Source: Meghimatium bilineatum (lineage: Eukaryota > Mollusca > Gastropoda > Stylommatophora > Philomycidae). From it: DNA of 64,000 nt. Positions 12,201 to 24,200 of this stretch are shown piece after piece (position 1 is the stretch's first letter; each line of letters begins with the position of its first letter). The DNA lies in assembly GCA_034231615.1 (NCBI GenBank), contig CM067319.1:5969501-6033500 (forward strand), given 5' to 3'. The notes beneath the pieces are model-generated. The model saw only the letters and a list, made by a program, of their open reading frames with translations, was not told the DNA's origin and ran no database searches. The position numbers and the translations under genes are program-made.

Positions 12201-15200
12201 GCAAAACTTGAGGGTAACATTGATGAAATCATGTGTAAACACTGCCATGCAAAACTTGAGGGTAACATTGATGAAATCATGTGTAAACACTGCCATGCAA
12301 AACTTGAGGGTAACATTGATGAAATCATGTGTAAACACTGCCAGGCAAAACTTGAAGGTAACATTGATGAAATCATGTGTAAACACTGCCAGGCAAAACT
12401 TGAAGGTAACATTGATGAAATCATGTGTAAACACTGCCAGGCAAAACTTGAAGGTAACATTGATGAAATCATGTGTAAACACTGCCAGGCAAAACTTGAA
12501 GGTAACATTGATATTGATGTTCCCAAAAAATGAGGCAAAATTTCTCAGACCAAAAAGTAGATACCATTGACATATAAAAAGTAGATAACATTGACATATA
12601 AAAAGTAGATAACATTGACAGATCAAAAAGTAGATAACATTGACAGATCAAAAAGTAGATAACATTGACAGATCAAAAAGTAGATAACATTGACATATAA
12701 AAAGTAGATAACATTGACATATAAAAAGTAGATAACATTGACAGATCAAAAAGTAGATAACATTGACATATAAAAAGTAGATAACATTGACATATAAAAA
12801 GTAGATAACATTGACAGATAAAAAAGTAGATAACATTGACAGATCAAAAAGTAGATAACATTGACAGATCAAAAAGTAGATAACATTGACAGATTAAAAA
12901 AAACACAGGCACTGTAGAAAAAAATTAATTTATTTGAAAATGCATGACTTACAAAATTTTAAATAATGACTAATACAAGAATTCACATCACACAAGCAAA
13001 TAAGAGAAGACACCAAACAGCGAGATATTTCTGCAGCAATAAGATAATAATGGACTTATATCAGACAAGTACTCAGAAGAATGAAAAATGACTGCCACTG
13101 GAAACCTTAAAATTAGTACCAGGTGGCAAAAGAAAGAGAGGAAGACTAAGAGAAAATCTTCATAAACATCAAAAACAATAATTACAAATTTTAATACTTG
13201 TGTTTTCAATTTTGCCTTTGTGTGCCCTATCGTAATTTGTCGTCATGTAACCAAATTTATGTGGTTCTCGTCTCTCTTTGTCTCTATTTGTTGATTTCCA
13301 GACCTGTATACTGTATAACATTGCTGGAGCATGTAGTCTCTGATTTTGTGGTTCCATTCTTGTTTGTTCAACCCTTTCTGGATAAAGACCATTTGGTTGA
13401 AACATCAGTCTTGTGTATTGTTCAATGTAAAACAGCTATTTAACTTATTTTACATAATTTTTTTCTAATATTGCCTTACAATACGGTACAGAGTTTTACT
13501 GCAGTCACCTAATTCAACAAAATCAAAGATGATATGATTGTTTCAACAACAAGCTTTCACATTGCTGAAACGAAAACTGTTTCTGAACTATGCACTGTAT
13601 TCAGTGCTGAAACGAAAACTGTTTCTGAACTATACACTGTATTCAGTGCTGAAACGAAAACTGTTTCTGAACTATGCACTGTATTCAGTGCTGAAACGAA
13701 AACTGTTTCTGAACTATGCACTGTATTCAGTGCTGAAACGAAAACTGTTTCTAAACTATGCACTGTATTCAGTGCTGAAGAAACATATTTAAGATTGTAT
13801 AATAAAATATTGTTGTTTGATTTTGATACTGTCATTTCAACAAGGTGTGCAATTAGTTATAACAAATATTTGTTTGTCTAGAGAATGTGTGGTTGTCTTG
13901 GAGGCGGAGAAAGAGACAACAATTCAACTCACTGTGACCTATGTGGTGTGGGGAGCATCGTGGTCTCCAATTTATGATCTCCGAATGTTTACGAACGATG
14001 GCATTCTGAAGGTATTATTGTTTTGTTACTTATGAAATGAAAACTGGTTTTTTAATGGGTGCACACACTTTCAACCATAGATTAGTATAATTTGGTTAAT
14101 CAGGGCATGTGTATCTATTAATATGATAATGTGCTCTAGGGCTATCCTTGAAGATAAATCTTGTTTATATCTGAAGACGTATTTATGTTTCTAGTAAATT
14201 ACTCAAGTGCTATGCCTAGCGGGGTAAGAGATAATGTTTCTCCACAACTCTCTGTTTCTTGTGTTAATTATGTTCAGTATGTACACTTTAGTTACATCTA
14301 TGCATGTTACGCACACACATATCATATTTATATTATTTATACATTTTTTATGTATGTTATTTATACTATTCATATTTTATTTACATGTTTGAAACTATTC
14401 TTTAATGTTCTAATTATAACATATGCACTTATATGGTTTCATATACACTTATTGATATTATACATACACAAAAAAATGTACATGTGTTAAAAATGAGAGG
14501 ATGACACTACTTCGCGGTTTTTCACTTATCACGCCGGTTCTGGTCCTATTAACCACTATAAGTGAGGGATGACTGTATATCATTGTGTGTTTGTTCTGTC
14601 ATATGATAATGAATAGGAATGGCTAAAAGTACCTTCAATGGCATGAGGAAATTATTAATATCTAAACAAATTACAAACAAGTTAAAAATGAGAATTATAA
14701 AATGCTACATCTATTCCATATTAATGTATGGCTCAGAAACATGGACACTAAATAAACAATTAGAAGACAAAATTGATGCCTTTGAGATGTGGGTATATAG
14801 AAGAATAGGGAGAACATCATGGAAAGAGAAGAAAACAAATAAAGAGGTGCTAAAGACACTTAATATGAAGAAAGAACTACTAAGAGAAATAAAGATCAGG
14901 CAAATAAAATACTTTGGACACATTAAAAGACATGACACCTTATTGAAGACCTTACTTGAGGGTAAAGTCAAAGGGAAGCGAGCAAGAGGTAGGCAGAGAT
15001 ACACGTGGGAGAATAACATTACATGATGGACAGGTTACAGTCTAGCAGAGTGCACCACCAAGACAAGAGACAGGAGATGTTGGAGATACGTTGCAGCCAA
15101 CCTTCGTTGCGGAGACGGCACTTGATGATGATGCTGGAAATGAATCATCACCTTTTATTTACGGCATATAGAAATATTATATAGTAGATGTGATTATATA

Positions 15201-18200
15201 TATAATATCCTACAAGTATATTATTATTGCTAGTATTAGGGCGTAAATCAGATTTGTGTATTTATTTATTGGCGGTGTGTAACAAAAACATCTGCTAAAG
15301 GCACAGGAGTTGTTGATGCTTGGTGTCATTCAAACACTTTTTTCTAAATGGGAGAGGTAAATCATGATATTTACACTGAATGACAAGCAAGGGGTGCTAA
15401 AACAGCCATAAATCTCCAAAGACAAGATTGAAGTACCAGACAGAAATATAAGGTTTTTAAAAAAAAAATTAACTGTCTACGCCCAACGACATGCCCTGAC
15501 AAGACCGTAGATATGAGGGGGATGTCAACCCTCTTTTCCCCCTTTAGAAAAGTTTAAAAAAACTTAAATATGCATTTAAGTAGGAAATGGTTAATTTATT
15601 TAGCCAGAGGTTAACAAACACACACACTCCACCCCCCCCCCCCCCCTCTCTCTCCCCGCTGATTTTTCGCTCGGAAGACTTTTTTCCCCTCTTTTTTAAA
15701 ATTTTAAAATAAACCCTCCCCCCTTGCAGGAGTGTAACCTTTTTCTTGATTCTATATGGGTTTTTTTTTAAGTTCTTGTACAGGTTTTAGTGGCAACTGG
15801 TTGACAGCTATGCAGTGATAACCCATCAAGAAACAAATTGTTCCCACAGATCTTCTACTATGATTATAACACATAATCTAAACCAATTGTTCCCAGAGAT
15901 CTACTATGATTATAACACACACCGTAAAAATTGTGTATAACCCCATTTGATTATAGGTCGAGAAGGTGACTATAACTTCCCGAAAGTGTTGTAAGTCTAA
16001 GATCAGACTATAGACAGACATCCCAAAAATGTAACAATACCGGCAATAATGAACTTCGTCATCAAAAGAAAGAACAGACTTGCTAAATGGAAATTAACAT
16101 AAACTTTTCCAAATGTAAGATAAGGGTATTCCTTTCATTTGCCTCACTCACATTACTTGAATAAAAGAATCAAGGAATGAATAGGGTCACTGTATTCCGG
16201 GAGCAATGCATCCAAAGATAATACTGCGCTGCCTTCCCTAACCATATCTATAGACAGTTTATGACGTGGTGAGACTTTGGAACAACAGATCATACTTTCC
16301 TGAACAAATTGTTTGTGTTGGGTGTCCCGGCATTATGACGTGGAACTGCGCTAGTGAATAGTTATTACTATGTACCAGTAGCTATTTTGTCACCGGGTTC
16401 TGACAAAAATACAACAGACGACAGTAACATCTAAGCTGGAAACGATACCATGAAAGAATGGCGAGACAAATGTGCACCGTCAGAGATCATTGTTTTTAAA
16501 AGATACATTAGAGTTTGAACTTTGTTCCTCGTATGTTTACCTTGTAGGGAGTACCCAGTATACGGTAATAAACATGACAGAGGATTGTGAAATTGATCTC
16601 GCCTGCCACTAAATGTGCAGTGGTGGGGGGAGAAGGGAATCAATTACGATGGAATTTTACTACAAAATGCTTTTGATATGTCGAGATTTGGAACCTCGTT
16701 TAAAGTCTTCTATAAAGAAAGATTGCATTAGGTCACTTTTCTGAATAGCATTATCAAAATGTGAGAGAAACGTGGATTGGTTGACTGATTGAAATGGGTA
16801 GGGCCAGTATTCAATCTGCGGCCTCAGTTAACAGAATATAAGGAAGGTGGTGACTTAGCTAGCCAAGAATACTGCAGTTGTAGTTTGGCTTCCACTTCAT
16901 GCATTTTTATTGTGATTGTGATTTTATTCCTGTTTTATAAGAAGAATGCCTGGACAGAAACAAACATCGTATACTGCTGATTTTAAGTTGGATGTTATCG
17001 TTTTTGCTGAGAAATCCAACAATTCCATGGCTTCATTTCATTGTGAACGAAAAGCAAGTGTGAGAATGGAGGAAAAAAAGGAAGAATTTTCTCTGATGCC
17101 AAAGTCAAAGAGAGCATCACGCTGCCTTACAGCTTCATTCCCTGCGCTGGAGGAGAAATTATCCGAATGGATAATGGAGTCCAGGCAGAATGGATTAATT
17201 ATAACCCGCACCAATATTTGAATCAGGGCACTCTCGATATTGAAAGATCCTGCATTCTAGAAACACAAATCTGGGGACTTCATTGCTATCTTTGAGGATG
17301 ATGCCGACGACGACAATGTACCGGAGACTGACGATATCCACCCTGATGTTTCCATGACAGATGATGCCATTCGTGAGTTATTTCAGACTTCAGACAGTGA
17401 TTCGGACGTTGAAGGATTTAAATGATTGGACTGGCACCGGTAAGTATTTCCCTATTTTATCGATATACGATGTTATTCTGTGTTCTGTTTTTGTGTGTCT
17501 CTACATATAATTTTGTTTAAACATTTTGTTGTACGCAAGCCAAACCCCCTATAATTTAGTCTGTTACTATCAAAACACTACCCAGTAGGAATAGACTATA
17601 AAAACCAGTTACCGGTATATAGACGTCATTTGTTTTCACAGACGACATTATATGTACCCGATAACTACCTACACTTTACCATAGTTAGGTTAATAAATAA
17701 TATCAGATACTGGTATATTTTCCTGATCAATTTTGGTTGTCATTCAAACCGTTATGATAGATCAGAAATATCTGTAACGGTAAAAATAAAGGGTTGCAAT
17801 AAAGTTACTAAAAATAACGTTTCCGAGGAAATTATGTAGTGTAAAAGTAGCTGCATGTGTGGAATACAGATATATTCATCATTGATGAGTTTTTGTCATG
17901 AAGTATAGGAGATATCGAACGTAATATTGTATGATATTTAGAAATTAATGTAAATCTAGGCCTAGCATTCTAAGTACGCTTTGGATTGCTTGTGAGCCCT
18001 AGTCATTTAATCCTGGCTTGAATACATCGGATAAAAACATGTGAGTCACTGGCTTTATTTTTAACCGCTGTTTTTCCCTTTTGTTACCGGGATTTGATGT
18101 ATATTTTTTGGGTAAAATTTGGGAGTACTCATTTATAAGTCGAGACCCCTAAATCAAGTTCTGATTTTTATCCAAAAATTCTCGGTTTATACACATTTTT

Positions 18201-21200
18201 TTACAGTAATCTAAACCAATTGTTCCCACAGATTTTCTACTATGGCCTAATCCGTCAGAGCTCTGGTGAAGACTGGAATGATGTAAAACTGTTTCTCTCT
18301 ACTGCTGAACCAAGCATCGGTGGAACAATCCCAACACTTCCTGCCACACAGTTAGCTATTAAAAAAATCAAGTAAGTCTTCATACCCTGATGTTTACTTT
18401 CTCTATTATATTGTATAATTTATTCAGATCTGCTATGTTAAGACTAAGCTGAAAACCAGAACATACTAGGTATTGCAATCAATGTTTGTCATTTATACAC
18501 TGTTCTGTATGTCATAACGTCTCACAGAGTTTAAAGATATGGCTAACTTTCACGTTTAATTGTTTCGCTGTCAAAGTTTTATCATTTTAATTTTACATTC
18601 TATATTCTGTGTATCCTTCGATTACAAATGTTGCAGATGAATTCTGTGCATCTCATATAGGGAGCATAAGATAGATAAGATATTTATGTCAGTAATAAAA
18701 TAGAGATGTATACAGGTATACAAGAATCATTACTTTAAATAATGAAATGATGAAAACTTACATGGTTTGGACATGTGTAGCAACATGATTCCTTGTTAAA
18801 AACAAAACTGCAGGTGAACATTTGAGTCTTGGCGAAGTCCATGACAAATAATATGGACAGACATAAAAGACTAGATAAAGACTAGGTCAAGAGTGTTCTC
18901 CCCTCATCCCCTCATGCACATCACTGAAGATAGAATGTATGTTGATGCACTCAATGTAGTAACCATACAACCCTGACTGCGTGTGTGTGTGTTGATGCAC
19001 CCAATGTAGTAACCCTACAACCCTGACTCTCTGTGTGTGTGTTGATGCACCCAATGTAGTAACCCTACAACCCTGACTCTCTGTGTTGATGCACCCAATG
19101 TAGTAACCCTACAACCCTGACTCTGTGTGTTGATGCACCCAATGTAGTAACCCTACAACCCTGACTCTCTGTGTTGATGCACCCAATGTAGTAACCCTAC
19201 AACCCTGACTCTGTGTGTTGATGCACCCAATGTAGTAACCCTACAACCCTGACTCTCTGTGTGTGTGTTGATGCACCCAATGTAGTAACCCTACAACCCT
19301 GACTCTGTATATTGATGCACCTAATGTAGTAACCCTACAACCCTGACTCTGTGTGTTGATGCACCTAATGTAGTAAACCTACAACACTGACTCTGTGTGT
19401 ATGTTGATGCACCCAATGTAGTAACCCTACAACCCTGACTCTGTGTGTTGATGCACCCAATGTAGTAACCCTACAACCCTGACTCTCTGTGTGTGTGTTG
19501 ATGCACTCAATGTAGTAACCCTACAACCCTGACTCTGCGTGTGTGTTGATGCACTCAATGTAGTAACCCTACAACCCTGACTCTGTATATTGATGCACCT
19601 AATGTAGTAACCCTACAACCCTGACTGTGTGTGTGTTGATGCACCCAATGTAGTAACCCTACAACCCTGACTCTGTGTGTATGTTGATGCACCCAATGTA
19701 GTAACCCTACAACCCTGACTCTGTGTGTGTGTGTTGATGCACCCAATGTAGTAATCCTACAACCCTGACTCTGTATATTGATGCACCTAATGTAGTAATC
19801 CTACAACCCTGACTCTGTGTGTGTGTGTTGATGCACCCAATGTAGTAACCCTACAACCCTGACTGTGTGTTGATGCACCCAATGTAGTAACCCTACAACC
19901 CTGACTCTGTGTGTTGATGCACTCAATGTAGTAATCCTACAACCCTGACTCTGTGTGTGTATGTTGATGCACCCAATGTAGTAACCCTACAACCCTGACT
20001 GTGTGTTGATACACCCAATGTAGTAACCCTACAACCCTGACTGTGTGTTGATACACCCAATGTAGTAACCCTACAACCCTGACTGTGTGTTGATACACCC
20101 AATGTAGTAACCCTACAACCCTGACTGTGTGTTGATACACCCAATGTAGTAACCCTACAACCCTGACTGTGTGTTGATGCACCCAATGTAGTAACCCTAC
20201 AACACTGACTCTGTGTGTATGTTGATGCACCCAATGTAGTAACCCTACAACCCTGACTGTGTGTTGATGCACCCAATGTAGTAACCCTACAACCCTGACT
20301 CTGTGTGTTGATGCACTCAATGTAGTAAACCTACAACCCTGACTCTGTGTGTGTATGTTGATGCACCCAATGTAGTAACCCTACAACCCTGACTCTGTGT
20401 GTGTATGTTGATGCACCCAATGTAGTAACCCTACAACCCTGACTCTGTGTGTGTATTTTGATACACCCAATGTAGTAACCCTACAACCTTGACTGTGTGT
20501 TGATGCACCCAATGTAGTAACCCTACAACCCTGACTGTGTGTGTGTATGTTGATACACCCAATGTAGTAGCCCTACAACCTTGACTGTGTGTTGATGCAC
20601 CCAATGTAGTAACCCTACAACTCTGACTCTGTGTGTTGATGCACCCAATGTAGTAACCCTACAACCCTGACTCTGTGTGTATGTTGATGCACCCAATGTA
20701 GTAACCCTACAACCCTGACTCTGTGTGTATGTTGATGGACCCAATGTAGTAACCCTACAACCCTGACTCTGTGTGTATGTTGATGCACCCAATGTAGTAA
20801 CCCTACAACCCTGACTCTGTGTGTATGTTGATGCACCCAATGTAGTAACCCTACAACCCTGACTCTGTGTGTATGTTGATGCACCCAATGTAGTAACCCT
20901 ACAACCCTGACTGTGTGTTGATGCACCCAATGTAGTAACCCTACAACCCTGACTGTGTGTGTGTGTTGATGCACCCAATGTAGTAACCCTACAACCCTGA
21001 CTCTGTGTGTATGTTGATGCACCCAATGTAGTAACCCTACAACCCTGACTGTGTGTTGATGCACCCAATGTAGTAACCCTACAACCCTGACTCTGTGTGT
21101 GTGTTGATGCACCCAATGTAGTAACCCTACAACCCTGACTCTGTGTGTATGTTGATGCACCCAATGTAGTAACCCTACAACCCTGACTCTGTGTGTGTAT

Positions 21201-24200
21201 GTTGATACACCCAATGTAGTAACCCTACAACCCTGACTGTGTGTTGATGCACCCAATGTAGTAACCCTACAACCCTGACTCTGTGTGTATGTTGATGCAC
21301 CCAATGTAGTAACCCTACAACCCTGACTCTGTGTGTATGTTGATGCACCCAATGTAGTAACCCTACAACCCTGACTCTGTGTGTATGTTGATGCACCCAA
21401 TGTAGTAACCCTACAACCCTGACTCTGTGTGTGTATGTTGATACACCCAATGTAGTAACCCTACAACCCTGACTGTGTGTTGATACACCCAATGTAGTAA
21501 CCCTACAACCCTGACTGTGTGTTGATACACCAAATGTAGTAACCCTACAACCCTGACTGTGTGTTGATACACCCAATGTAGTAACCCTACAACCCTGACT
21601 GTATGTTGATACACCCAATGTAGTAACCCTACAACCCTGACTGTGTGTTGATGCACCCAATGTAGTAACCCTACAACCCTGACTGTGTGTTGATGCACTC
21701 AATGTAGTAAACCTACAACCCTGACTCTGTGTGTATGTTGATGCACCCAATGTAGTAACCCTACAACCCTGACTCTGTGTGTTGATGCACTCAATGTAGT
21801 AAACCTACAACCCTGACTCTGTGTGTGTATGTTGATGCACCCAATGTAGTAACCCTACAACCCTGACTCTGTGTGTGTATGTTGATGCATCCAATGTAGT
21901 AACCCTACAACCCTGACTCTGTGTGTATGTTGATGCATCCAATGTAGTAACCCTACAACCCTGACTCTGTGTGTTGATGCACTCAATGTAGTAAACCTAC
22001 AACCCTGACTCTGTGTGTATGTTGATGCACCCAATGTAGTAACCCTACAACCCTGACTGTGTGTTGATGCACCCAATGTAGTAACCCTACAACCCTGACT
22101 GTGTGTTGATGCATCCAATGTAGTAACCCTACAACCCTGACTGTGTGTGTATGTTGATGCACCCAATGTAGTAACCCTACAACCCTGACTCTGTGTGTAT
22201 GTTGATGCACTCAATGTAGTAACCCTACAACCCTGACTCTGTGTGTGTGTGTGTTGATGCATCCAATGTAGTAACCCTACAACCCTGACTCTGTGTGTTG
22301 ATGCACCCAATGTAGTAACCCTACAACCCTGACTGTGTGTATGTTGATGCACCCAATGTAGTAACCCTACAACCCTGACTCTGTGCGTTGATGCATCAAA
22401 TGTAGCATCCCTACAACCCTGACTCTGTTGATACATTCAATTCCTTATGCCCATGGCTTAGATGGTGTGTGTTGATGCTCCCAACGTAGTACCCCCTTTA
22501 ACCCTGATAGTTTATGAATATTGATTCCTTATAACGTCATGGTTATTAGGATGATCAAAATCATCATTCAAGCATTGTAAGACATGAAGGTTTATTTCCC
22601 ATGTTTTCTGACACATGTTACTTCAGTAGCAACTTTTACGTGATTGTATGTCTACATATAAGTTGTCAAACATGTCGCTTGCATGCACTCACAGACCCCT
22701 CTGAGTAGGAGGCTCTTTCTCAAATCATTGAATAGTACTCAGAGTTTTATCGTCTTCTAGATATGAAAAGAAACTATGGAGAACTACTGCCCTCCTCCAC
22801 CCCACAATACAAAATTCACATAGGAAAAAAGAGATTTATTGTTCGTAGTTTCTGAGAATCTAAGCAAAGTAATGGAATCAAGATGGCTACCAATTTTTAT
22901 AAAGAAATATATAAAACAAAACTATATAGATGGTGTTTTGTTCTAATCACTGTACATAATCCTCATACATGGTGTCTATAATGTTTCTGAGCACTGTTGT
23001 CTATAATGTTGCTGAGCACTGAATATGAAATGAAATATGGGCTGGCGTACAGTGTGATTCAGCAGATGACCATTAGCTGCAGGAGTTAATTTTTATACGC
23101 TGAGCAAGAAACAACATTGTTATGCTACAAGCCACTTTACCCAATACATGATTGACATGAGTAGTAAGTAAGTAAAGTAAAGTAACCCATAGCATTTATT
23201 AATGCCGTAGGGGTGTGAGATGTTAGCGATCTCACATTTCAGAGACTCTGAGGAGGCCATCTCCTCTCCCTCGCAGTCTTTACTTTCTGGATTAATCTGG
23301 TACCCATTTAAGGCTGGGTCGACCCGGGAGCCGTTGCGATCAAAAAATATTTCCGCCTCAACTGGGGAATGAACCCAGGACCACTCATATGTGAAGCCTG
23401 TGCGCTAACCACTGCGCTACGCTGCTCCCTAACATGAGTAGTAGGGTATTTAAAATAAATATTGCAGCGTCATTGATGTCACACATCTGCACTAAATGTC
23501 CACAATTTATGTGATGTAGTTTCACAAGCGATGTAATAGAGTGCACAGCGACTTTAGAGACACCCTGTACAATACAATTATATGTGTTTATATTGTATAA
23601 CTTCAACCTTAAACATAATTGTCATTGTATCAAATGGTGTGATTTGTAATGTGGGTAAAACACATGTTACATATTCTTCTGTATTATATGACTGATTTGC
23701 TCATATAATTTCTGTTCAGTTAACAGTTTCTGTTCAGTTAACAATTTCTGTTCAGTTAACAGTTTCTGTTCAGTTAACAGTTTCTGTTCAGTTAACAATT
23801 TCTGTTCAGTTAACAGTTTCTGTTCAGTTAAAATTTTTTGGTGCTCTGGTAAAACAGATTGAATGTCCCATGTTTTACTTCTTAAAATTAGCCTAGTTTG
23901 ATTTGTAGGAATTCAGGAATTCATTAAGAATTAGGGATGATTGCCAATCTGTTTACCCCTTCAATCAACTAGTGTGATCAAAATGTACACTAATGCCACC
24001 AACATGGACTTGGCTACTAATGGGTCATCCTTGTGGACTGTAATTTTACATACTAAGCCTGTTCACATATTAGATTGATTAGTGATGCGATTGTAAAATA
24101 TATTGTTAATTATCTAGTTATATGATGTGTCCTTTATAGAATGTTGTCTTAAATTCCACTCTGTAAGCCTCTCATTTCTGCGCAAGTGTTCCAGCCTCTT

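Noticed and set aside
10495-12626. ORFs of about 650-700 codons on both strands (CKHCQAKLEGNIDEIM, MKSCVNTARQNLRVTL and FTHDFINVTLKFC cycles) as a repeat protein
   Set aside because: All arise from a 48-bp unit without stops in an intron. Four frames are open at once, there are no flanking splice sites in phase with the gene, and the variable sites are not mainly synonymous in any one frame.
13198-13443. 81-codon ORF with hydrophobic segments as a membrane protein
   Set aside because: It overlaps a dispersed repeat core shared with 3540 and 33295, and the composition follows T-richness.
18941-22440. Many minus-strand ORFs of 100-260 codons as secreted repeat proteins
   Set aside because: They are periodic readings of the ~43-bp LINE-derived array with variable TG spacers; frames shift with spacer length.
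23346-23431. True tRNA gene (also 36-105, 33070-33165, 58330-58400)
   Set aside because: A and B boxes are present but acceptor and anticodon stems do not pair and a SINE body follows; these are tRNA-derived SINE heads.
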